Part shown: positions 1 through 7,000 of the stretch, piece by piece | Numbering within the stretch: the stretch's first letter is position 1 | Layout of the letters: each line of letters opens with the position of its first letter | NCBI GenBank assembly: GCA_031271275.1 | Contig: JAISWA010000060.1 | Span: 1 to 18,964 of the forward strand | DNA length: 18,964 nt | Source of the DNA: Clostridiales bacterium | Lineage (GTDB): Bacteria; Bacillota; Clostridia; Lachnospirales; WQUN01 | Direction of reading: 5' to 3' | The notes under the pieces: generated by a model | The model's database searches: none | Told to the model about the DNA's origin: nothing | What the model saw: only the letters and a program-made list of their open reading frames with translations | Translations under genes and position numbers: made by a program

Positions 1-1
1 A

Positions 2-451
2 GCGTTTTACCTGATGACCTGCCAATACCCCGCGCCAACTTCCGGGGCGTTGGACGAAGCGTTGGAAACGTTGGCGAAAAAGAACCGGTTTATCGCGGAG
101 GAAAACGGCATCCCCTACGACGGGTTTAAGGACGAGATGGACGGCGCGCGTGTCGCCGCGTATTTGGGCGGTCTAACCGCGCAGTTGGCGGAAATTTCGT
201 TAGCGGCGGAAGACGGCGACCTTATCACGCGGGAAATCGTAAACGCGGCGCGGTTTGCCGCCCACGGGGCGAAACTGCACGACGCCCTTCGCGGGAACGG
301 AAAAGGTTTTGCCGCGCTCGCGGAGGAGCTTGCGCAGATACTGGCCGAGCACGAAGCACTTTGGCACGCCAGAAACAAGCCGGGCGGTTACGCCCGCAGT
401 ACCGAGCAGCTAAGTTGGCTCATATCATTTTACCGCAACGCGGATATCTGA
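2..451 (+). CDS. C-terminal part of a probable family 20 glycoside hydrolase (beta-N-acetylhexosaminidase-like), 5' end outside window
   Basis: The frame is open from the first bases, so this is the last 149 residues of a longer protein that starts before the window. What is visible is a helical, Ala/Glu/Leu-rich region ending in a stretch with W-x-x-RNKPGG followed by a Ser. Clostridial GH20-type hexosaminidases carry a helical C-terminal domain with a similar Leu-Trp-x-x-Arg-Asn-Lys/Arg-Pro-Gly-Gly motif, and this is the basis of the call. The catalytic TIM barrel lies outside the window, so no active-site residue can be checked. The family member would release terminal N-acetylhexosamine residues from glycans. 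The next gene begins 15 bases after the stop, so the two are probably cotranscribed. The assignment rests on one short motif and could be another glycosidase with the same tail. Confidence 0.55.
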   Translation, partial: AFYLMTCQYPAPTSGALDEALETLAKKNRFIAEENGIPYDGFKDEMDGARVAAYLGGLTAQLAEISLAAEDGDLITREIVNAARFAAHGAKLHDALRGNGKGFAALAEELAQILAEHEALWHARNKPGGYARSTEQLSWLISFYRNADI

Positions 452-466
452 GAAGGGATTGATTTT

Positions 467-934
467 ATGGGAGCAATTGAAACAAAACTGAACGAGGTCG
501 GCTACATACTGCCGGAACCCCCCGCAAAAGGCGGCGTGTATACGCCGTGCAAAATATTCTCCGGCGGCAGGCTCGCGTATGTTTCCGGCTGCGGGCCGAG
601 CATCGGCGGCGTGAACATCACGGGCAAGGCGGGGAAGGACGTACCCTTCGAAGACGTTAAAACCGCCGTCCGCAACGCGATGCTAAACGTGCTCGCGGTA
701 TTGAACAAGACCGTGGGCGGTTTGGACAATATAAAGAGCTGCGTGAAAATCACAGTGTTCATAAACAGCGCGGACGATTTTACCGACCAACCCGCCGCCG
801 CGAACGCCGCGACGGAATTGTTGGTCGCCATTTTCGGCGAGGAGCGCGGCTGCCCTTCGCGTTCCGCTATCGGCGTGAACGTGCTGCCGGGGGATATTAC
901 CGCGGAGATAGAGATGTTGGTGGAGTTGGAATAG
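467..934 (+). CDS. RidA/YjgF/UK114-family protein
   Basis: A 155-residue protein that reads as one complete Rid domain. It has the early L-P-x-P-P stretch (residues 15-19), the SGCGP segment (40-44), the R-N-A-x-L-N helix start (69-74) and CPSRSAIGV near residues 129-137, with LPGD following. R132 matches the conserved Arg that binds the carboxylate of the substrate in RidA-type enamine/imine deaminases, and E149 lies where the conserved C-terminal Glu is expected. The pattern is closest to the longer Rid subgroup of about 150 residues, not to E. coli RidA (128). The ribosome binding site GAGAAGGG precedes the ATG at a normal distance. Family members hydrolyse reactive enamine/imine intermediates from PLP enzymes, but several subgroups have no known substrate. 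It follows the glycosidase fragment by 15 bases, which suggests an operon but gives no clear pathway. Confidence 0.85.
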   Translation: MGAIETKLNEVGYILPEPPAKGGVYTPCKIFSGGRLAYVSGCGPSIGGVNITGKAGKDVPFEDVKTAVRNAMLNVLAVLNKTVGGLDNIKSCVKITVFINSADDFTDQPAAANAATELLVAIFGEERGCPSRSAIGVNVLPGDITAEIEMLVELE

Positions 935-984
935 GGTTTGTTTACAGGAACTTTCTGACGAGTTAACCTGAGGAATGAAAACAT

Positions 985-1263
985 ATGATATACAAATTAT
1001 CATTCGCTGACTCCGTAGTAAATGTTGAAATCCTCCCGTCGGCAACAAAGCATGGTATAATAAATGACGATATTATTTGCGCGCTTGAGCGGAGTATCTA
1101 TGATGAAACACTTGAGACAGACCCGAACAAAACGCTGTCTATCGGGTATGATAGGAACGCGAGGTTACTGGAAGTAATATTCCACATTATATCCGATGAG
1201 CACATCGTGGTTTTCCATTCAATGCCCTGTCGCAAATATTATATTGAAAGGATGCTCAAATAA
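985..1263 (+). CDS. Small putative toxin-like protein (BrnT/DUF4258-like pattern)
   Basis: A 92-residue protein with AGGA 10 bases before the ATG. Its pattern is a KHGI segment (residues 22-25), an acidic and helical middle, IGYDRNARLLEV in the centre, and an FHSMPCRKYY segment near the C terminus. Similar spacing (a KHG/D-I helix, a D-x-x-x-R-LLEV strand, and a His-Ser/Ala-Met-Pro-x-R-x-x-Y end) occurs in small proteins annotated as BrnT-like or DUF4258-like toxins; BrnT is a ribonuclease toxin with a RelE-like fold. The gene directly abuts the next small gene (stop TAA followed at once by ATG), in the toxin-first order seen for BrnT/BrnA. Base use is more AT-rich than the flanking genes, consistent with mobile gene content. 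Toxicity is inference from pattern and context; an orphan protein of unknown role is the alternative. Confidence 0.5.
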   Translation: MIYKLSFADSVVNVEILPSATKHGIINDDIICALERSIYDETLETDPNKTLSIGYDRNARLLEVIFHIISDEHIVVFHSMPCRKYYIERMLK

Positions 1264-1509
1264 ATGAAAACAACGAGCAGATTATCGGACAAAGAATATG
1301 ATGAATTAAGCGCTGAGTATGAAATAACTCCTCCAGAGCTTTCCGGTAAACCCGGGTTTTTATCTTACAAACGTGAAGCGGCGCTTGTTACGGAACTGCT
1401 TCCTCCATACTATGCCCAAATCGTTAATACAAAGGCTGCGGTTATGTCTTTATCCCCGTCAGAGGTTATCCAACACGCAATTAAGTCACAGTTAAAGGAA
1501 AGCGTATAA
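1264..1509 (+). CDS. Small putative antitoxin-like partner protein
   Basis: An 81-residue protein whose ATG immediately follows the stop of the preceding gene, so translation is probably coupled. The C-terminal part has an LSPSEVIQHAIKSQL helix (about residues 63-77), which resembles the helix of ribbon-helix-helix or related small DNA-binding antitoxins. The N-terminal half is charged and contains LSGKPGFLSY, likely the flexible or toxin-binding part. In type II toxin-antitoxin modules such a protein would neutralise its partner and repress the shared promoter. I do not recognise a named family. A rho-independent terminator lies 31 bases after the stop, so the pair ends its own transcript. 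Confidence 0.45.
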   Translation: MKTTSRLSDKEYDELSAEYEITPPELSGKPGFLSYKREAALVTELLPPYYAQIVNTKAAVMSLSPSEVIQHAIKSQLKESV

Positions 1510-1519
1510 TATCTTCCCG

Positions 1520-1647
1520 GCAGTTTCCTGTGACACAAGAAAGCGGCTCCGCCGCTTTTTCTCTGCAATTCGTCATAGGAAACTGCACCTTGTGCGTTCG
1601 GTTGGCTTCAAAACGGAACGATAGAATCAAGCAGTTTCCTATGACAT
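1520..1647. repeat. Three alternating copies of a 15-17 base repeat (GCAGTTTCCTATGACA)
   Basis: Copy 1 (1520-1535, forward) reads GCAGTTTCCTGTGACA. Copy 2 (about 1571-1586, reverse) is its complement with one base change. Copy 3 (1631-1646, forward) reads GCAGTTTCCTATGACA. Copies 1 and 2 form a 15-pair stem with one G-T wobble around the terminator hairpin. Copies 2 and 3 form an alternative, perfect 15-base inverted repeat around 44 bases with no gene. The arrangement suggests a small interspersed palindromic element or competing RNA hairpins. Confidence 0.8.
1540..1560 (+). terminator. Hairpin terminator of the small toxin/antitoxin-like pair
   Basis: An 8-base-pair stem AAAGCGGC/GCCGCTTT with loop TCC is followed by further T residues. 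It lies just after the second small gene on its strand. It also sits inside a larger inverted repeat formed by repeat copies 1 and 2. Confidence 0.75.
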
Positions 1648-1650
1648 AAA

Positions 1651-1691
1651 AAACGCCCCCTGCTGTGTTTGGCACAGCGGGAGGCGTTTTT
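1651..1691 (-). terminator. Terminator of the groES-groEL operon, probably bidirectional
   Basis: A 17-base stem (1651-1667 with 1673-1689) has one mismatch and one G-U wobble and a 5-base loop. On the minus strand it is followed by six T residues, and on the plus strand by five. It starts 32 bases after the groEL stop and can also stop read-through from the plus-strand genes. Confidence 0.85.
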
Positions 1692-1722
1692 AATATTAAC
1701 TGATCTATGACTGAAGATTAGT

Positions 1723-3345
1723 TTACATCATTCCCATTCCGCCGCCGCCGGGGGGCATGGGGGGCTCGGGTTCCTTAATGTCGGCTACGACGGCTTCCGT
1801 GGTAAGCAGGGTGGAGGCGACGCTCGTGGCGTTTTGAAGCGCGGTGCGCGTTACCTTGGTGGGGTCTATGATACCCGCTTCCACCATGTTGACGAAGCTT
1901 TCGGTCAACACGTCGAAGCCGACGCCCATCTTCTGCTCTTTCAGTTTATTGACGATAACGGCGCCTTCCAACCCGGCGTTGTTTACGATTTGGCGCACGG
2001 GGGATTCCAACGCCTTGAGGATGATACTCGCGCCGGTCTTTTCGTCGCCGCTCAAGCTTTCGATGACCGCCTGCACCTTGGAGGTGGCGTGTACATACGC
2101 GGAACCGCCGCCGCAGATAATGCCTTCCTCTACCGCCGCGCGGGTGGCAGCGAGGGCGTCTTCCATGCGCAGCTTCTTTTCTTTAAGCTCGGTCTCGGTG
2201 GGAGCGCCGACTTTGATGACCGCTACGCCGCCCGCCATTTTCGCGAGGCGTTCCTGTAATTTTTCTTTGTCGAATTCGGAGGTGGTTTCCTCAATCTGGG
2301 ACTTAATCTGCGCCACGCGGGCGTCGATTTCGTCTTTGTTGCCCGCGCCGTCGATGATGATGGTGTTTTCTTTTTCAATCTTGACGGTCTTTGCGCGGCC
2401 AAGCTGGTCGATGGTGGCTTCTTTAAGCTCAAGCCCGACTTCGGAGGAAATGACCACGCCGCCGGTGAGCGTCGCGATATCTTCCAACATGGCTTTGCGG
2501 CGGTCGCCGAAACCGGGGGCCTTCACCGCGGCGCAGTTGAAGGTTCCGCGTAATTTGTTCAGCACAAGGGTGGTAAGCGCTTCGCCTTCCACGTCCTCGG
2601 CGATGATGACCAGTTTCGCGCCGATTTGCACGACCTGCTCAAGCAGCGGAAGGATTTCCTGCACGGTGGAAATTTTCTTGTCGGTAATCAGAATATAGGG
2701 GTTATCCATGACGGCGATCATTTTTTCCATATCGGTGGCCATGTACGCGGAAAGATAGCCCCGGTCGAACTGCATACCTTCCACTAATTCCAGTTCGGTG
2801 TTCATGGTCTTGGATTCTTCCACGGTGATAACGCCGTCGCTTGAGACTTTCTCCATGGCGTCGGCAATCATGTCGCCGATTTCCTTGTAGCCGGCGGAAA
2901 TGGCCGCGACTTTCGCGATGTGGTTCTTGCCGTCTACCTTCTGGCTCATACCCTTGATGGCTTCCACGGCGGCGTCGGTGGCTTTCTGCATACCGTTGCG
3001 CAGGATGATGGGGTTCGCGCCCGCCGCGATGTTCTTCAAACCCTCGCGAATCATGGACTGCGCCAACACGATGGCGGTGGTGGTTCCGTCGCCCGCCACG
3101 TCGTTGGTCTTGGTCGCGACTTCCTTTACGAGCTGCGCGCCCATGTTCTCAAAGGAATCCTCCAACTCGATTTCCTTCGCGATGGTCACGCCGTCGTTGG
3201 TGATAAGAGGCGTGCCGTATTTCTTGTCCAGTACCACGTTGCGGCCCTTGGGGCCCAAGGTGATGTTGACGGTATCGGCAAGCTTGTTAACGCCGATTTC
3301 CAAAACAGTACGCGCGTCAATAGCGTATTTGATTTGTTTTGCCAT
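1723..3345 (-). CDS. groEL: Chaperonin GroEL (60 kDa, Hsp60)
   Basis: A 540-residue protein of full family length. It forms the double seven-subunit ring that encloses unfolded proteins in the cytoplasm and folds them with ATP, together with GroES. The N terminus MAKQIKY, the ATP-site segments LGPKGRNV (30-37) and GDGTTT (85-90), the MEDALAATRAA segment that contains the catalytic Asp of the family, the later GGG, and the typical Gly-Met-rich tail (GGGGMGMM) are all present. There is no truncation or frameshift. The start is fixed by the GGAGG site just before the ATG and by the 23-base gap to groES. It is cotranscribed with groES and controlled by the upstream CIRCE operator, hence probably by the HrcA repressor and heat stress. 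A terminator follows. Confidence 0.98.
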   Translation of the reverse strand: MAKQIKYAIDARTVLEIGVNKLADTVNITLGPKGRNVVLDKKYGTPLITNDGVTIAKEIELEDSFENMGAQLVKEVATKTNDVAGDGTTTAIVLAQSMIREGLKNIAAGANPIILRNGMQKATDAAVEAIKGMSQKVDGKNHIAKVAAISAGYKEIGDMIADAMEKVSSDGVITVEESKTMNTELELVEGMQFDRGYLSAYMATDMEKMIAVMDNPYILITDKKISTVQEILPLLEQVVQIGAKLVIIAEDVEGEALTTLVLNKLRGTFNCAAVKAPGFGDRRKAMLEDIATLTGGVVISSEVGLELKEATIDQLGRAKTVKIEKENTIIIDGAGNKDEIDARVAQIKSQIEETTSEFDKEKLQERLAKMAGGVAVIKVGAPTETELKEKKLRMEDALAATRAAVEEGIICGGGSAYVHATSKVQAVIESLSGDEKTGASIILKALESPVRQIVNNAGLEGAVIVNKLKEQKMGVGFDVLTESFVNMVEAGIIDPTKVTRTALQNATSVASTLLTTEAVVADIKEPEPPMPPGGGGMGMM

Positions 3346-3368
3346 AAATTATTTTCCTCCGCTTAGAA

Positions 3369-3653
3369 TTATTCGACGATGGCAAGAATGTCGCTCTGCT
3401 TGACGATGATGTACTCGTCCTCGCCGAGCTTGACTTCCGTGCCCGCGTACTTGGAATAGATGACTTTGTCGCCCGCTTTAACTTCCATTTTGATTTCCTT
3501 GCCGTCTACGACGCCGCCGGGGCCTACCGCAACTACTTCCGCCTGCTGCGGCTTCTCTTTCGCCTGGCTCGGCAGTACGATGCCGGATTTGGTGGTTTCT
3601 TCGGCTTCGAGCTGCTTGATGACGACCCTGTCGCATAAAGGTCTTAATTTCAT
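3369..3653 (-). CDS. groES: Co-chaperonin GroES (10 kDa, Hsp10)
   Basis: A 94-residue protein, the usual length. It forms the seven-membered lid on the GroEL ring and controls substrate release. The start MKLRPLCDRVVI, the mobile loop around residues 18-36 (ETTKSGIVLP within it, which contacts GroEL), the VVAVGPG turn and the GDKVIYSKYAGTE strand are all typical. A good GGGAGG ribosome binding site precedes the ATG. It is the first gene of the operon, with CIRCE 34 bases upstream of its start. Confidence 0.98.
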   Translation of the reverse strand: MKLRPLCDRVVIKQLEAEETTKSGIVLPSQAKEKPQQAEVVAVGPGGVVDGKEIKMEVKAGDKVIYSKYAGTEVKLGEDEYIIVKQSDILAIVE

Positions 3654-3686
3654 GAACGTGCCTCCCTAAAGAATATTAATTTTTTA

Positions 3687-3713
3687 TTAGCACTCATGCT
3701 TATTGAGTGCTAA
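3687..3713 (-). promoter_or_regulatory. CIRCE operator (HrcA binding site)
   Basis: A perfect match to the CIRCE consensus: TTAGCACTC, nine spacer bases, GAGTGCTAA. In Bacillota and many other bacteria HrcA binds this palindrome and represses groESL at normal temperature. It lies between the likely promoter and groES. No hrcA gene is in the window. Confidence 0.97.
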
Positions 3714-3726
3714 ATCCGTGCAATAG

Positions 3727-3753
3727 TTTATAGTTGGGTATTTATTAATGCAA
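3727..3753 (-). promoter_or_regulatory. Putative sigma-A-type promoter of groES-groEL
   Basis: Read on the minus strand there is TTGCAT, 15 bases, then TATAAA (or 17 bases to TAAACT), placed just upstream of CIRCE. The position is right for a promoter repressed by HrcA. The short spacing makes the exact boxes uncertain. Confidence 0.5.
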
Positions 3754-3894
3754 ACGCCAAAACCGATAATTTTAGCGGTTCACGTGTTATTATGAACTGT
3801 CAAGTCATAATTCATATATATTTCTCCGCGATACTATTTTTTCCTCATTATTACTCCCGTATACAAATTACTTTTATAAATTTATAAAGAAAAT

Positions 3895-3923
3895 TTGCCG
3901 GCTTAATGCCGTTAAGTTAAAAT
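3895..3923 (+). promoter_or_regulatory. Putative promoter of the alpha-2-macroglobulin/MEMO operon
   Basis: TTGCCG (four of six matches to the -35 consensus), a 17-base spacer, and TAAAAT (five of six matches to the -10 consensus). Transcription would start near 3930 and leave a leader of about 97 bases before the ATG. Confidence 0.45.
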
Positions 3924-4026
3924 GTTCCCAAGGGACTGGAACGAAATAACATGGTCAGATTCGCGTGCGGTTTCGTGCAAGGCAAGGAACGAAAAACGCC
4001 GCTCAATAAATATGAAGGAGACCGCC

Positions 4027-7000
4027 ATGAAAAAAATAATCCTGACTCTTTTCCTATTATTATTTCTTACCTCCTGTACTTCGGAAAATACCCCCGGCAA
4101 CCAAAGCGGCGCGCCTACAACGGATGCACCCGTCGAAGCCGCCACTAACGCAGTCACCGAAGCGCCCGCAGAAACCGCCACTGACGCAGGCACTGAAGCG
4201 CCCGCTGAAGCCACCACTGACGCAGTCACTGACGCAGGCACCGAAGCGTCCGTCGAAGCAGACACTGACGCAGGCACCGATGCGCCCGCCGGGGCGACGC
4301 CAACCCCCGCCCCCGCGGAATTTTCTTCCGGGCCTGTCACTTTGGCGGAATCTTCCGTGGGCGATTTAAAAATTACTCCCCTGCGCTACAACTCCGAGGG
4401 CGTTTCGCCCGAAACCTCCTTCCTCATCCAACCCCAGGCTAAAATCCCATACGAAGAATTGCTGACCCGTTTAACCTTAAGCGGCGCGGACGCGCTTCCG
4501 GCGGAGTTTTCCCTGTCCGAAGACAACGGCGAGGGCTTTACGCTCACCCCTTCGGAAGCGTTAAAGGGCAATACGGTTTACGCGATCAAGTATTCCCCCC
4601 AGGGCAAAAGCCCGCTGTCTTTCGCTTTCCAAACGGAAGCGGGGTTTGGGGTGACGTCCACTACCCCGGGCAAAGATTCGTACTCGGTACCGGTGGATTC
4701 CGGAATTGAAATCACTTTCAGCGAAGGACTCGCGGGCGACATTGAAGATTATTTCTCCATCTCGCCCCGCGTTACCGGCGAATGGAAGCAAACCGGAGAC
4801 ACACACACCTTCATACCCGATAGCCGCCTTGACAGCGGCATTTCCTATACCGTCACCGTAAAGGGCGGCGCGGGCGGCATTACCGACACCCGGGGGCGGA
4901 CGATGGAGGAAGACTATACCTTTACCTTCATGACCGACTGGCAGAACGAAGACCGCGCGTTCAGCGAAATATACGGCGGCGCATACGGCACGTTCCTGCC
5001 CGGCGACCCCATTTACGCGGACCTCAGCGTCTCGCGGGAATTTTCGGATGCCGATTACACCGTCACCGTTTACCGCGTCCCCAACGCGGAAAGGTTTCTA
5101 AACGGCCCGCAGGAATACCGGGACGGAATACCCGCCGATTACGAGATGCTCGGTTCGTTGGTGACGCAGCTTGCCGAGACCTACGAAAGCGCGTACCAAT
5201 ACCGGTATGTGCTGCCCATCAGCGAAACGCTGCCCGAGGGGTATTATCTGGCGGATATCAGCGCCAGCTACGGGAACACAGCCGTACAGCTGCAAAAATG
5301 GATACAGGTTTCCAAATTATCGGTCTACTCCATTTCCGCCGGGGGCGGGCTTATCCTGTGGGTCAACGATACGGAAACGGGCATTCCGGTGGAAGGCGCG
5401 TCCGTCCGCGTCGGCGGCATCTATTCCGGCGAAGGGTACGAAACCGACCGTGACGGCATCGCGGTGTTATCCCCGGTTGCGGCGGAGGATTACGCTTCCG
5501 TATACATTACCGACGATAACGGAACGCTTCCCTTCGCCTACAGCATTAAAACCTTTGACGCAAAAACCGTTACGCCGGACAACCGGTATCTTAGCTACTT
5601 ATACACCGACCGCTACGACTACCTGCCTTCCGACACCGTCAGGGTGTTCGGGACCATCAACGCCCGTTCGCCGGAATTTTTGCTCGCCTCCGGCGACAAA
5701 ATCACCCTTGCCTTCGGCGACATGTGGGAAGTGCCGGTCACGTTGGACGGCTACGGCTGTTTCGAAGCCTCGGCGGACCTGAAAGACATGTACGGTTACG
5801 TCACCTTGGAACTGCGCGTCAACGGCGAAGGAATCACTTCCCGGGGCGTTAATTTTTCGGAGTATGAGCGGGACAAATATATTTTGGAAACGGAAACGGA
5901 CAGGCGCGTGTATTTCGCGGGGGAAGCCGTGACGGTCACCCTTTCGGCGGCGACTTTCGACGGCGCGCCCGCGGAGGGTTTGACGATTGACGGGCGCGGT
6001 GCGGACGGGTTGGTTACGGACGAATACGGGCTCGCAACCGACGTTTTCACCGCCGAGCCTTGGTCCTACGACGGCTACAGCGACTGGAACCCGAACCATC
6101 AAGACAGTTGGTATACGCTTATGAGCGCGGAGGAATATATTCAGGACGCATACGTCAGTTTTACCGTGCTGCCCTCCGACGTCATGCTCGAATATGAACA
6201 GCCTTCCGAGGGCATCATCGAATTTACCGCGAACAGTATCGACCGCGACGCGTTGGAAGATAGCATGAGCACGGGGGAGGCGGACAGATATTTATATGGA
6301 AGCGAATTTTTGGACATTTTCCGGGGAAGCCCCGTGGATATTGAAGTGAAGCTGACCGTTTATAAGAATGAAATGGTTCCCTCGCAAACGGGCGAGTATT
6401 ACGATTTCATAGAGAAGCGGAATATTTCCCGATACTCCTATAAAGATGTGGAAAGCTTCCATTCGGAGCGAACGCTTAGCACGCAAAACGGACGCATTAC
6501 CGCCGACGGGCTTCCGGTGAGCGAAAGCGCGTTTGAGCGGTACCGTGTCAACGTACAATACACGGACACCCACGGCAGGCAGGTTGGCTTTGATATCTAC
6601 ACCGGCTATTTAAACTATTACCGCGACGAAGGCGAAGCCAACAAACGTTACCAGTTTTATCTCGCGGAGCGTCCGGAAACGCCGGAGGACAAAGAAACCT
6701 ACAAATATAACCTGAGGATAAACGAGACGGGCCGGGTGAGGCTCACCCTGCAGGACAACACGGAGGAAATAATCGAGGAAGGCGCGGTTATCCTTGTTCC
6801 GGTCACAAACAATCTGAACCAACCTGTTACGGGAAGCCCTGCGGGTACGGATTTCAAGTTCCTGCCTGAATACGCGTACAATGTCCTCGTTACGGGCGCG
6901 TATTTCGACGGTAAGCGTGTGTACCGGATTTCCAACCCCTTATACCTGAACCATGACTATTCGGAAAAGGAGCTGTCTTTTGAAATTGACTTTGACAAGC

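Larger units (their letters stand above)
3654..4026. other. Divergent intergenic region (373 bases) between groES and the alpha-2-macroglobulin gene
   Basis: This AT-rich stretch holds the groES promoter and CIRCE on the minus side and a candidate promoter plus a leader of about 100 bases on the plus side. A short inverted repeat (AACCG/CGGTT, about 3761-3780) and a small leader hairpin (GTTCC/GGAAC, about 3924-3942) are visible. An in-frame extension of the plus-strand gene runs back to 3922, but it has no ribosome binding site and precedes the lipoprotein signal, so I read it as non-coding. Confidence 0.6.

Noticed and set aside
502..1048. Minus-strand frames of 121-160 residues opposite the RidA gene
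   Set aside because: They mirror the codon pattern of the RidA-family gene and show no recognisable domain.
2900..3403. Plus-strand open frames of 148-167 residues opposite groEL
   Set aside because: They are antisense shadows of a certain, highly conserved gene and have no family features or ribosome binding sites.
3922..4026. Upstream extension of the alpha-2-macroglobulin frame (35 extra residues)
   Set aside because: It has no ribosome binding site, overlaps a likely promoter, and would bury the lipoprotein signal that starts at 4027 behind a clear AAGGAGA site.
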